Shown: positions 15,151 to 22,832 of the stretch, piece after piece
Position numbering within the stretch: the stretch's first letter is position 1
Layout: the number at the start of each line of letters is the position of its first letter
DNA from: an uncultured Merdimonas sp.
GTDB taxonomy: Bacteria > Bacillota > Clostridia > Lachnospirales > Lachnospiraceae
DNA length: 34,842 nucleotides
Assembly: GCA_944378225.1 (NCBI GenBank)
Contig: CALWGE010000025.1
Span: forward strand, 1-34,842
Direction of reading: 5' to 3'
Program-made: the position numbers and the translations under genes
Notes under the pieces: generated by a model
The model's database searches: none
What the model saw: only the letters and a program-made list of their open reading frames with translations
What the model was told of the DNA's origin: nothing

Positions 15151-16362
15151 ATGCTTACATTAGAGAAATTTGAAGAAGCTTCCGAGGTGGTAAAAAGAGC
15201 TGCCATCGAGACAAAGTTACTGTACAGTCAGTATTTCAGTGAACAGACAGGCAACAAGGTCTATCTGAAACCTGAAAATATGCAGGTGACGGGTGCATAC
15301 AAGATTCGAGGCGCTTATTATAAGATCAGCACGCTGACAGATGAAGAGCGTTCAAAGGGACTGATTACAGCTTCTGCAGGCAATCACGCCCAGGGGGTGG
15401 CTTATGCAGCCAAGGCCTATGGTGTCAAAGCAGTTATTGTTATGCCGACTACCACTCCTCTGATGAAGGTAGAGCGTACCAAAAGCTATGGAGCAGAGGT
15501 AGTGCTGCACGGAAACGTCTATGATGAAGCATGCGAACATGCTTACAAGCTGGCGGAGGAGTATGGCTATACCTTTATTCACCCCTTCGATGATCTGGCA
15601 GTTGCCACCGGACAGGGAACCATTGCCATGGAGATTGTAAAAGAACTGCCCCTTGTGGATTACATACTTGTACCCATAGGAGGAGGCGGTCTGTGTACAG
15701 GCGTTTCCACACTGGCAAAGATGCTGAATCCGAATATCAGGGTAATCGGAGTAGAACCGGCAGGAGCCAACTGCATGCAGGTATCCCTGAAAAACGGAAA
15801 AGTAACTACTTTGCCGAGTGTCAGCACAATCGCGGACGGTACTGCAGTCAAAACTCCTGGGGAAAAAATCTTCCCCTATATTCAGAAGAATCTGGACGAC
15901 ATCATCACTGTCACGGATGATGAGCTGATAGTGGCTTTCCTGGATGTGGTGGAAAATCACAAAATGGTAGTGGAAAATTCAGGACTTTTGACGGTGGCAG
16001 CTTTAAATCATATGAATGTAAAGGGCAAAAAGATTGTCTCTATTTTAAGCGGCGGAAATATGGATATTATTACCATGTCTTCTGTGGTACAGTTTGGTCT
16101 GATTCAGAGAGATCGTATTTTCACGGTATCCACCATCCTGCCGGACAAGCCCGGTCAGCTGGTTCAGGTGGCGCAGCTTATTGCTGAGGAGCAGGGAAAT
16201 GTCATCAAGCTGGATCACAACCAGTTCATCAGTACGAACCGTCAGGAAGGCGTGGAGCTTCGTATTACTATCGAGGCCTTTGGAACCGAGCACAAGAACC
16301 GTATCGTGAAGCGTCTGGAAGAAGGCGGCTTCCAGCCCAGGCTCGTAAAGATCATGATGTAA
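15151..16362 (+). CDS. ilvA: Threonine ammonia-lyase (threonine dehydratase) with ACT domain
   Basis: A 403-residue PLP enzyme that deaminates threonine to 2-oxobutanoate, the first step towards isoleucine or a catabolic route. The PLP lysine is K51 in GAYKIRGAYYK; the ASAGNHAQGVAYAAK loop and the PIGGGGLCTG phosphate-binding loop follow. The C-terminal part from about residue 325 (VSTILPDKPGQLVQVAQL) is an ACT domain, so the protein is of the 400-residue single-ACT class found in clostridia, not the 510-residue class with two ACT-like domains. It sits at the end of the housekeeping run. No own promoter was recognised, and no CodY box was seen before it. Confidence 0.93.
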   Translation: MLTLEKFEEASEVVKRAAIETKLLYSQYFSEQTGNKVYLKPENMQVTGAYKIRGAYYKISTLTDEERSKGLITASAGNHAQGVAYAAKAYGVKAVIVMPTTTPLMKVERTKSYGAEVVLHGNVYDEACEHAYKLAEEYGYTFIHPFDDLAVATGQGTIAMEIVKELPLVDYILVPIGGGGLCTGVSTLAKMLNPNIRVIGVEPAGANCMQVSLKNGKVTTLPSVSTIADGTAVKTPGEKIFPYIQKNLDDIITVTDDELIVAFLDVVENHKMVVENSGLLTVAALNHMNVKGKKIVSILSGGNMDIITMSSVVQFGLIQRDRIFTVSTILPDKPGQLVQVAQLIAEEQGNVIKLDHNQFISTNRQEGVELRITIEAFGTEHKNRIVKRLEEGGFQPRLVKIMM

Positions 16363-16426
16363 TGAGATGCAGTCAGGGATTACAAAGACGGGTACATACA
16401 ACCGCAGAAAATAGAAAAATATTTTC

Positions 16427-16455
16427 TTGCGCTTGTCATAAAAATATTGTAAAAT
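16427..16455 (+). promoter_or_regulatory. Sigma-A promoter of the manganese riboswitch-mntP unit
   Basis: TTGCGC (16427-16432) and TAAAAT (16450-16455) are 17 bases apart. Transcription would begin near 16462, just before the riboswitch aptamer. Confidence 0.65.
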
Positions 16456-16465
16456 GAAAAAAGTG

Positions 16466-16550
16466 CATAAGGGAGTAGTTGACGTCTTTTGACGTGACAG
16501 AATCAACACATTGGCAAATGCCTGGTTTTGTATGAAATAACGAGACTTAT
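16466..16550 (+). ncRNA. yybP-ykoY manganese riboswitch
   Basis: The aptamer shows the conserved GGGAGTAG at 16471-16478, the ATCAACA segment at 16502-16508 and the GGCAAATGCC hairpin at 16513-16522. P1 is formed by ATAAG (16468-16472) and CTTAT (16546-16550). The 3' strand of P1 overlaps the 5' arm of a terminator, so manganese binding would stabilise P1 and prevent termination, turning on mntP. The family is known to sense Mn2+ and to precede Mn efflux genes, which fits the gene that follows. Confidence 0.85.
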
Positions 16551-16586
16551 CCGCAGAAATTATTCTGCGGACAGGTCTCTTTTTTT
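16542..16586 (+). terminator. Riboswitch-controlled terminator before mntP
   Basis: GAGAC (16542-16546) pairs with GTCTC, and CCGCAGAA (16551-16558) pairs with TTCTGCGG (16563-16570), followed by a T-run from 16580. The first arm shares bases with the 3' strand of riboswitch P1, so the two structures exclude each other. Confidence 0.88.
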
Positions 16587-16653
16587 ATCTGTTTACTCCG
16601 CCGGTTCAGAAACCGGTATGCTCTTATGCTTACGAGGAAGAGAGGAGAAAATC

Positions 16654-17235
16654 ATGAGTTTCATTGAACTTTTTATTCTGGCAGTCGGGTTGTCCATGGA
16701 TGCATTTGCAGTATCTGTATGTAAGGGATTGAGTGTACGGAAAGCAGAGGTAAAGGAGTGTTGCCTCGCCGGTCTGTATTTTGGAGGATTTCAGGCTCTG
16801 ATGCCTGTAATCGGCTATTTCCTGGGCGTGCAGTTTCGGGAATATATCACAGGTATTGACCATTGGATTGCTTTTGTTCTGCTTGGACTGATAGGGATCA
16901 GTATGATTCGGGAGGCAGGCGAGCGGGAAGATGAAAGCGGTGAGGTCTGTCCCACAGAAGGGAATCCCTTTGCTGTCAGGGAAATGCTGGTTCTGGCAGT
17001 TGCCACAAGCATTGATGCTTTGGCTGTGGGTATTACGCTGGCTTTTCTGAACGTAAACCTGCTGGCTTCTGTATGTTTTATCGGTGTGACAACTTTTGTT
17101 CTTTCTGCAGCAGGAGTACGCATTGGCAACATTTTTGGAATACGGTATAAGGCAAAGGCAGGACTGGCCGGCGGCATCATTTTGATTTGCATGGGATTGA
17201 AAATTCTGCTGGAACATTTGGGAATTCTGGGATAA
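16654..17235 (+). CDS. mntP: Manganese efflux pump MntP
   Basis: A 193-residue membrane protein that exports Mn2+. Two repeated halves are visible, each opening with the family motif: [13 protein letters not shown] near residue 15 and [14 protein letters not shown] near residue 120, where the aspartates are the expected metal ligands. Six hydrophobic segments fit the family topology. AGAGGAGA precedes the ATG at 16654; the open frame reaches back through the terminator but that part is not coding. It is a single-gene unit behind the Mn riboswitch and ends before a strong bidirectional terminator. Confidence 0.95.
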   Translation: MSFIELFILAVGLSMDAFAVSVCKGLSVRKAEVKECCLAGLYFGGFQALMPVIGYFLGVQFREYITGIDHWIAFVLLGLIGISMIREAGEREDESGEVCPTEGNPFAVREMLVLAVATSIDALAVGITLAFLNVNLLASVCFIGVTTFVLSAAGVRIGNIFGIRYKAKAGLAGGIILICMGLKILLEHLGILG

Positions 17236-17293
17236 ATTACGGAATTTTTGATAAAACGCTGGCAAAGAGATAAATAATATAGAAGAAAGAATA

Positions 17294-17328
17294 AGATTCC
17301 GGCGACAGGTTGTCTGTCTCCGGAATCT
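17294..17328. repeat. Near-perfect inverted repeat after mntP
   Basis: AGATTCCGG-C-GACAG (17294-17308) pairs with CTGTC-T-CCGGAATCT (17314-17328) around a five-base loop. No T-run follows on the plus strand; on the minus strand the next bases (TTATTCTTTCTT) are T-rich. It may be a weak terminator of minus-strand transcription or an RNA-stabilising 3' end of mntP mRNA. Confidence 0.6.
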
Positions 17329-17372
17329 GTGCTACAATAATTAACTGCAGGCGGCAGCGTTTGAGAATGCTG

Positions 17373-17405
17373 AAAAACCTGCCCGAAAATTCGGGCAGGT
17401 TTTCT
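17373..17405. terminator. Bidirectional terminator between mntP and the HPr-like gene
   Basis: AAAACCTGCCCGAA (17374-17387) and TTCGGGCAGGTTTT (17390-17403) form a perfect stem with A-runs on one side and T-runs on the other. It can end both mntP from the left and the convergent HPr-like gene from the right. Confidence 0.9.
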
Positions 17406-17463
17406 GAAAATTTCTGTATAATCTGTATGTGCGGCACCATGCTGCCGGACAGAAGAAAGAAAC

Positions 17464-17697
17464 TCAGTCAATGATGTAGGGAGCAAGGATTTCAAGAATA
17501 GCGTCCATTTCATCATTTGCATGAATATTCAGATCGATGGGTTTAGACAGGTCCAGGCTGAAAATGCCCATGATAGATTTGGCATCTATCACATATCTGC
17601 CGGATACCAGATCGAAATCTACGTCAAACCTCGTAATCGCATTTACAAAGGATTTTACCTTCTCTATGGAATTCAGAGATATCTTCACTGTTTTCAT
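17464..17697 (-). CDS. HPr-like protein lacking the phosphorylatable histidine (Crh-like)
   Basis: A 77-residue protein of the HPr fold. HPr carries phosphate on His15 for PTS sugar uptake and on Ser46 for catabolite control. Here the GLHARPA segment is absent: the residue at the His15 position is S10 (SLNSIEKVKSF). The regulatory-serine region is kept: DAKSIMGIFSLDL, with S41 matching Ser46. The protein therefore cannot be a PTS phosphocarrier, but it could be a HPr-kinase target as Crh is in Bacillus. ATG 17697 has AGGAGG nine bases upstream; a TTG nine bases earlier is less likely. It is the only clear minus-strand gene in the window, divergent from mtaB, with its own promoter. Confidence 0.85.
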   Translation of the reverse strand: MKTVKISLNSIEKVKSFVNAITRFDVDFDLVSGRYVIDAKSIMGIFSLDLSKPIDLNIHANDEMDAILEILAPYIID

Positions 17698-17737
17698 ATT
17701 GTGCAACCTCCTGTTAGCATACTGTAAACTTAGTTTG

Positions 17738-17766
17738 ATCTTAATACCCGGTCAGATAAAAGTCAA
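17738..17766 (-). promoter_or_regulatory. Sigma-A promoter of the HPr-like gene
   Basis: On the minus strand TTGACT (17766-17761) and TAAGAT (17743-17738) are 17 bases apart, about 40 bases before the ATG. It lies in the gap shared with the divergent mtaB. Confidence 0.78.
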
Positions 17767-17816
17767 TGCTAAAATCTCAAATTTGTAAAAAACGGAAACC
17801 GGAAAGGAAATCAGCG

Positions 17817-19121
17817 ATGAAAAAAGTTGCTTTACATAATCTTGGATGCAAGGTAAACGCCTATGAAACAGAAGCAATGCAGCAGATGCTGGAAGAGGCG
17901 GGATATGAAATAGTATCTTTTGATGAAAAAGCAGATATTTATATTGTAAATACCTGTACAGTTACAAATATCGCAGATCGCAAATCCAGACAGATGCTTC
18001 ACAGGGCCAAGAAACAGAATCCGGAAGCGCTGGTAGTGGCTGCCGGCTGCTATGTTCAGGCCGCAGAAGCACAGCTCAGGGAAGACAGCGCCGTTGACCT
18101 TTTGATAGGAAATAATCGCAAGAAAGATTTACTGTCTGTTCTTCGCTCTTATGAGGAGGGGGTCCAGGAAAATGCGATCATCGATATTAATCATACAAAA
18201 GAATATGAGGCTTTGACCGTGACACAGACAGCGGAGCATACGAGAGCGTATGTAAAAGTACAGGACGGGTGCAACCAGTTCTGCAGTTACTGCATTATTC
18301 CATACGCCAGGGGACGGGTGAGAAGCCGATCAGTTGCTGATGTATGTGAGGAGATCACGTCTCTTGCCCGGGCCGGATATCAGGAAGTAGTTCTGACGGG
18401 AATTCATCTCAGTTCCTATGGTCTCGATCTGGAAGGGGAGAATCTTCTTTCACTCATTCAGGCGGTAGATCAGATTGACGGAATTCGCAGGATTCGTCTG
18501 GGCTCTCTGGAGCCGAGAATTGTGACAGAGGAGTTTGCACGGACTCTTGGAAGCATGGAAAAATTCTGTCCGCATTTTCATCTGTCTCTGCAGAGCGGAT
18601 GTGATGCAACACTGCACAGAATGAACCGCCGTTATACGGCAGAAGAGTATGAGAAGGCATGCTGTCTGCTTCGCCAGACCTTTGACAGACCGGCGCTGAC
18701 GACAGATGTAATTGTAGGTTTCCCGGGGGAAACGGAAGAAGAATTTGATGAGACAGTGAAATTTCTCAGAAAAATTCATCTGTTTGAGACACATGTATTT
18801 AAATATTCACGCCGGAAAGGTACCCGCGCGGCTGTAATGGATCATCAGATTCCGGAGCGGGTAAAGACACAGAGAAGCCAGGTCCTGCTGGAACTTGATC
18901 GGGAGCATTCTGCAGCCTATATTTTAGAGCAGAAGGGGCGGCAGACAGAAATACTGATTGAAGAAAAGATGATCCTTGACGGAAAAGAGTATCAGGTAGG
19001 TCATACAAAGGAATATATTCGTACAGCTGTCCGTTCAGATCAGGACCTGACGAACAAGATTGTTACAGCCCGTATGGAAGGACTTCTGGGAGACAGACTT
19101 TGTCTGGCGGAGCTGGCGTAA
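17817..19121 (+). CDS. mtaB: tRNA-t6A37 methylthiotransferase MtaB
   Basis: A 434-residue radical-SAM enzyme that converts t6A at position 37 of ANN-decoding tRNAs to ms2t6A. The N-terminal UPF0004 domain (about 1-125) begins VALHNLGCKVNAYET, the MtaB form, and has cluster cysteines in NTCTVTN and AAGCYVQ. The radical-SAM cluster motif is C152-C156-C159 (GCNQFCSYC). The C-terminal TRAM domain (about 370-434) binds tRNA. The ATG at 17817 has AAAGGA upstream and begins at the family motif; an upstream in-frame extension is unlikely. It lies between the HPr-like gene and ireB. Confidence 0.95.
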   Translation: MKKVALHNLGCKVNAYETEAMQQMLEEAGYEIVSFDEKADIYIVNTCTVTNIADRKSRQMLHRAKKQNPEALVVAAGCYVQAAEAQLREDSAVDLLIGNNRKKDLLSVLRSYEEGVQENAIIDINHTKEYEALTVTQTAEHTRAYVKVQDGCNQFCSYCIIPYARGRVRSRSVADVCEEITSLARAGYQEVVLTGIHLSSYGLDLEGENLLSLIQAVDQIDGIRRIRLGSLEPRIVTEEFARTLGSMEKFCPHFHLSLQSGCDATLHRMNRRYTAEEYEKACCLLRQTFDRPALTTDVIVGFPGETEEEFDETVKFLRKIHLFETHVFKYSRRKGTRAAVMDHQIPERVKTQRSQVLLELDREHSAAYILEQKGRQTEILIEEKMILDGKEYQVGHTKEYIRTAVRSDQDLTNKIVTARMEGLLGDRLCLAELA

Positions 19122-19177
19122 GACTTTCCGGAGAGAAGAAGGGGCTGACAGGGGAATCCTGCGGCAGCAAATTTGAC

Positions 19178-19206
19178 TTGTATTTTCAGATATTTTAGAG
19201 TACAAT
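19178..19206 (+). promoter_or_regulatory. Possible promoter of the ireB-ruvX operon
   Basis: TTGTAT (19178-19183) and TACAAT (19201-19206) are 17 bases apart, about 32 bases before the ireB ATG. An overlapping TTGACT at 19173 has poor spacing. Confidence 0.6.
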
Positions 19207-19237
19207 AGTTCGTAGTGGTGTTCAGGAGCGTGAAAAT

Positions 19238-19495
19238 ATGAGCAGAATTGATAGCACACAGAACTTCAGGGTAGTGTCTGAGTCTGAGAACCGCGTGGAG
19301 GAAATTCTTCAGCAGGTATATCGGGCCATGACAGAAAAGGGTTACAATCCGGTAAATCAGATCGTGGGTTATATCATGTCCGGAGATCCGACCTATATTA
19401 CCAGTCATAATAATGCCCGCAGCCTGATTATGAAGGTGGAGCGCGATGAGCTGGTGGAAGAACTTCTGAAGGTCTATATTTCGGCAAAGCTTTGA
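19238..19495 (+). CDS. ireB: IreB family regulatory phosphoprotein (UPF0297)
   Basis: An 85-residue protein. IreB is a small regulator phosphorylated on threonines by the PASTA kinase IreK/PrkC in Enterococcus, where it lowers cephalosporin resistance. The sequence shows the family hallmarks: an early [18 protein letters not shown], then [29 protein letters not shown]. The opening order ireB-ruvX-DUF1292 is the same as yrzL-yrrK-yrzB in Bacillus subtilis. The partner kinase is not in this window. Confidence 0.95.
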   Translation: MSRIDSTQNFRVVSESENRVEEILQQVYRAMTEKGYNPVNQIVGYIMSGDPTYITSHNNARSLIMKVERDELVEELLKVYISAKL

Positions 19496-19539
19496 GACAG
19501 AAAGCTGCCGGATAAAATAGAAAATCAGGAGTGGCAGGC

Positions 19540-20004
19540 ATGAGAATTCTTGGTCTGGATTATGGTTCCAGAACAGTGGGCGTGGCAGTCAGCGATCCTT
19601 TGGGGATGACTGCCCAGCCTTTGGAAATCATTCGAAGAAAAGAAGAAAATAAGTTGAGACGTACGCTTGCGCGTATCGCAGAGCTGAAAGAAGAGTATGG
19701 GGCAGAAATGTTTGTGCTTGGTCTGCCGAAAAATATGAACAGTACTCTGGGAGAGCGGGCCGGGAAATCTCTGGAATTTAAGGAGATGCTGGAAAAGAGG
19801 ACCGGTCTGCCTGTTGTTATGTGGGATGAAAGACTGACGACAGTGGCGGCAAACCGCGCTATGATGGAAGGCGGAGTACGCCGTGAAAATCGCGGGGAGT
19901 ATGTGGACGCTCTGGCAGCAGCGCTGATTCTGCAGGGATATCTGGACAGTCTTGGTATGAAAAAGGCTTCAGAAGAAGAAAATGAGGAGCAGAAGAATGG
20001 ATAA
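19540..20004 (+). CDS. ruvX: Putative pre-16S rRNA nuclease / Holliday junction resolvase RuvX (YqgF)
   Basis: A 154-residue RNase H-fold nuclease. The YqgF family matures the 5' end of 16S rRNA in some bacteria and is proposed as a Holliday junction resolvase in others. Motifs are [15 protein letters not shown] at the start (catalytic D7), [17 protein letters not shown] and the closing [19 protein letters not shown] (19527-19531) supports the ATG at 19540 rather than GTG 19531, which lies within the SD. The C-terminal tail is acidic. Its stop overlaps the next gene by eight bases. Confidence 0.94.
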   Translation: MRILGLDYGSRTVGVAVSDPLGMTAQPLEIIRRKEENKLRRTLARIAELKEEYGAEMFVLGLPKNMNSTLGERAGKSLEFKEMLEKRTGLPVVMWDERLTTVAANRAMMEGGVRRENRGEYVDALAAALILQGYLDSLGMKKASEEENEEQKNG

Positions 20005-20260
20005 AATTTCATTTACCCTGGAGGAGACGGGAGAAGAAATTCTGTTTTATGTATTGGAAGAGACGCGTTTGAACGGCACGGATTATATTCTGGTGACGGA
20101 TTCACAGGATGAAGACGGAGAAGCGCTTATTTTAAAAGATTTGTCTTCTGATGGAGACAGCGAGGCCCTTTATGAGATCGTGGAAGACGATCAGGAGCTT
20201 CAGGGCGTTATGGAGATTTTTGAGCAGCTTCTGGAGGATACGGATATTACCCTGGAGTAA
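19997..20260 (+). CDS. DUF1292 protein (YrzB family)
   Basis: An 87-residue strongly acidic protein of the DUF1292 family, whose function is not known. The family core is visible: a beta strand with [23 protein letters not shown], then [26 protein letters not shown] (19985-19989) seven bases upstream favours ATG 19997; ATG 19982 lies before that SD. It is translationally coupled to ruvX, the order kept across Firmicutes, which suggests a shared expression need rather than a known partnership. Confidence 0.9.
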   Translation: MDKISFTLEETGEEILFYVLEETRLNGTDYILVTDSQDEDGEALILKDLSSDGDSEALYEIVEDDQELQGVMEIFEQLLEDTDITLE

Positions 20261-20282
20261 CAGGCAAAGCAGGTGAATATCA

Positions 20283-20762
20283 TTGGAGATGGACAAAGAA
20301 GGTTTTAAAAGGCTGCTGAAGCAAAAAGGCCTGAAAATGACCAGACAGCGTCTGATTGTGCTGGAGGTGCTGACGGAGAATCCGGGGCAGCATCTGACAG
20401 CGGAAGAAATTTACGAGAGAATAAAAGCAGCAAATCCGGATATCGGATTGGCTACTGTTTATAGAACGGTTCAGCTTCTGTCAGAGCTTGAACTGATTGA
20501 TCGGATTAATCTGGATGATGGTTTCGCGCGCTATGAGATCAGAGATGCGGAAGAAAAGCGCCATCATCACAGACATCATCATTTAATCTGTCTGAAATGC
20601 GGCAGGATATCCGCATTTCAGGAGGATATGCTGGAAGCGCTGGAGACGGGGGTTTGGGAGGCGCTGGGTTTTCGAGTGACTGATCATGAGGTGAAACTCT
20701 ACGGATACTGTCGTAACTGTTCGGAACAAGAAAAAAGACAGAATCAGGAGGAACTAACTTGA
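20283..20762 (+). CDS. fur: Fur family transcriptional regulator
   Basis: A 159-residue metal-dependent repressor. The winged helix (about 12-90) reads GLKMTRQRLIVLEVL and PDIGLATVYRTVQLL. A histidine-rich block (RHHHRHHH) precedes the first zinc-binding pair CLKC; the second pair is CRNC near the C-terminus. The metal sensed could be iron, zinc, manganese or peroxide, which sequence alone cannot decide. The start is uncertain: TTG 20283 has AGGTGA (20271-20276) at good spacing, while ATG 20289 is two codons later. Its stop overlaps the TTG start of rnjA by four bases. Placement inside an otherwise Bacillus-like operon is unusual compared with Bacillus. Confidence 0.92.
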   Translation: MEMDKEGFKRLLKQKGLKMTRQRLIVLEVLTENPGQHLTAEEIYERIKAANPDIGLATVYRTVQLLSELELIDRINLDDGFARYEIRDAEEKRHHHRHHHLICLKCGRISAFQEDMLEALETGVWEALGFRVTDHEVKLYGYCRNCSEQEKRQNQEELT

Positions 20763-22423
20763 GAAATATTAACAATTCAAAATTGCGGATCATTCCTCTG
20801 GGTGGACTGGAGCAGATCGGAATGAACATTACTGCCTTCGAATTTGAAGACAGTATTGTTGTAGTTGACTGCGGCCTTTCATTCCCCGAGGATGATATGT
20901 TGGGCATCGATCTTGTGATCCCGGATATCACCTATCTGAAAGAGAACATTGAGAAGGTGAAGGGGTTCATTATTACGCATGGACATGAGGATCATATCGG
21001 TGCGCTTCCGTATGTGCTGAAAGAGATTAATGTACCGATTTATGCCACCAAGCTGACAATCGGTCTGATTGAGAACAAGCTGAGAGAGCATGAGCTTCTG
21101 AACCGGGTTAAGAGAAAAGTGATTCAACACGGCCAGTCCATTAATCTGGGAGCATTCCGCATTGAGTTTATTAAGACCAATCACAGTATCGTCGATGCGT
21201 CTGCGCTGGCAATTTACTGTCCTGCAGGTATTGTAGTGCACACAGGAGACTTTAAGGTGGATTATACGCCGGTATTCGGCGATGCCATTGATCTTCAGCG
21301 CTTTGGCGAAATTGGGAAAAAGGGTGTACTGGCTTTGATGTGCGACAGTACAAACGCCGAACGGCCAGGATTTACCATGTCAGAACGTACCGTGGGAAAG
21401 GTATTTGACAATATTATGTCTGAGCACCGTAATTCCCGTATTATTATCGCAACCTTTGCATCCAATGTAGACCGTGTCCAGCAGATCATCAATTCTGCTT
21501 ATAAGTATGGCAGAAAAGTAGTCATTGAAGGACGCAGTATGGTGAATGTGATTTCCACGGCTGCGGAGCTGGGATATCTGACAGTCCCCGATAAGACGCT
21601 GATTGATATTGAACAGATGAAAAATTATCCGGATGACCAGGTGGTACTGATTACTACCGGAAGTCAGGGAGAATCCATGGCGGCTTTATCCAGAATGGCG
21701 GCCAATATTCACAAGAAAGTACAGATTAAACCGGGAGATACGGTTATTTTCAGTTCAAAGGCTATTCCCGGAAACGAAAAGGCTGTTTCCAGGGTGATTA
21801 ATGAACTTTCCATGAAGGGTGCGGACGTAATTTTCCAGGATGCACATGTATCCGGTCATGCCTGCCAGGAAGAAATCAAACTGATCTATTCTCTGGTGCA
21901 TCCGAAATATGCAATTCCGGTACACGGAGAGTACCGCCATCTGAAAGCACAGGCGGATCTGGCTCACAGTCTTGGAATAGAGAAAGAGAATATTTTCATT
22001 CTTTCTTCCGGTGACGTTCTGGAGTTGGGCGCAGACAGCGCAAAGGTTGTGGACCATGTACACACCGGTGGAATTCTGGTAGACGGACTCGGTGTGGGAG
22101 ATGTGGGGAATATCGTATTGAGAGACCGTCAGCATCTTGCTGAAGACGGCATTATGATAGTTGTCATGACGCTGGAGAAGCACAGCAATCAGCTTCTGGC
22201 CGGACCGGATATCGTATCAAGAGGTTTTGTCTATGTAAGAGAATCTGAAGACCTGATGGAAGAGGCCAGATCTGTAGTGGAAGATGCTGTGATGGATTGT
22301 CTGGACAGAGGTGTGTCAGACTGGGGGAAATTAAAAAATGTAACCCGTGATGCTCTTCGTGACTTGATTTGGAAGAGAACGAAACGTGATCCCATGATTC
22401 TGCCTATCATCATGGAAGTATAG
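20759..22423 (+). CDS. rnjA: Ribonuclease J
   Basis: A 554-residue endo- and 5'-exoribonuclease central to mRNA decay and rRNA maturation in Firmicutes. The metallo-beta-lactamase motif HGHEDH is at residues 74-79, followed by TNHSIVDA, HTGDFK and CDSTNAERPG; the beta-CASP part has IATFASNVDRVQQI and the later SGHACQEE and PVHGEYRH. It starts at TTG 20759 with AGGAGG (20746-20751) seven bases upstream. The four-base overlap with fur couples their translation. Only one RNase J gene is present here, so the J1 versus J2 assignment is by similarity of layout only. Confidence 0.96.
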   Translation: MRNINNSKLRIIPLGGLEQIGMNITAFEFEDSIVVVDCGLSFPEDDMLGIDLVIPDITYLKENIEKVKGFIITHGHEDHIGALPYVLKEINVPIYATKLTIGLIENKLREHELLNRVKRKVIQHGQSINLGAFRIEFIKTNHSIVDASALAIYCPAGIVVHTGDFKVDYTPVFGDAIDLQRFGEIGKKGVLALMCDSTNAERPGFTMSERTVGKVFDNIMSEHRNSRIIIATFASNVDRVQQIINSAYKYGRKVVIEGRSMVNVISTAAELGYLTVPDKTLIDIEQMKNYPDDQVVLITTGSQGESMAALSRMAANIHKKVQIKPGDTVIFSSKAIPGNEKAVSRVINELSMKGADVIFQDAHVSGHACQEEIKLIYSLVHPKYAIPVHGEYRHLKAQADLAHSLGIEKENIFILSSGDVLELGADSAKVVDHVHTGGILVDGLGVGDVGNIVLRDRQHLAEDGIMIVVMTLEKHSNQLLAGPDIVSRGFVYVRESEDLMEEARSVVEDAVMDCLDRGVSDWGKLKNVTRDALRDLIWKRTKRDPMILPIIMEV

Positions 22424-22433
22424 AGGACAGAAG

Positions 22434-22832
22434 ATGAATACAAAGAAAGCAGCTTTAACAGTCATATCCATAGCATTGAAGATCGTTATTTTTGCCGCTC
22501 TGGTGGTGGTGATTTTTCGTGTGGGAACTATTGCCTATGAATATGGTCACGCCGTATTTGAAGAGGAGGCACTGGATGAAGCACCGGGCAGGACGATTCC
22601 TGTGACAGTGCCGGAGAGTGCTTCCACCATGGATATTGCCAAACTGATGGAAGAAGAGGGGCTGGTGGAAGACTGGAAGCTATTCTATCTTCAGATTCTT
22701 TGTTCCAAGTACGCAAAAACGATGCAGCCCGGAGAGTATACTCTTTCCACGGCTATGAAGCCCAGAGAGTTGATGGCGGTTATGTCCGGAGAAGAAGTGG
22801 AGCTGCCATGGGAGCAGCAAGAGGAATCCTAA
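22434..22832 (+). CDS. Short MltG/YceG-like membrane protein without catalytic domain
   Basis: A 132-residue protein with one N-terminal transmembrane helix (about 12-32). The external part (about 55-122) matches the N-terminal LysM-like subdomain of MltG: TIPVTVPESASTMDIAKLMEEEG, then MQPGEYTLSTAMKPRELMAVM. Full MltG proteins are about 330-380 residues and cut glycan strands near the membrane; here the whole catalytic half, including the active glutamate, is missing. The next gene starts directly after the stop, in the same relative place as mltG (yrrL) in Bacillus subtilis. No broken remnant of the catalytic part is seen downstream, so it looks like a stable short form rather than a recent frameshift. 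Confidence 0.8.
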   Translation: MNTKKAALTVISIALKIVIFAALVVVIFRVGTIAYEYGHAVFEEEALDEAPGRTIPVTVPESASTMDIAKLMEEEGLVEDWKLFYLQILCSKYAKTMQPGEYTLSTAMKPRELMAVMSGEEVELPWEQQEES

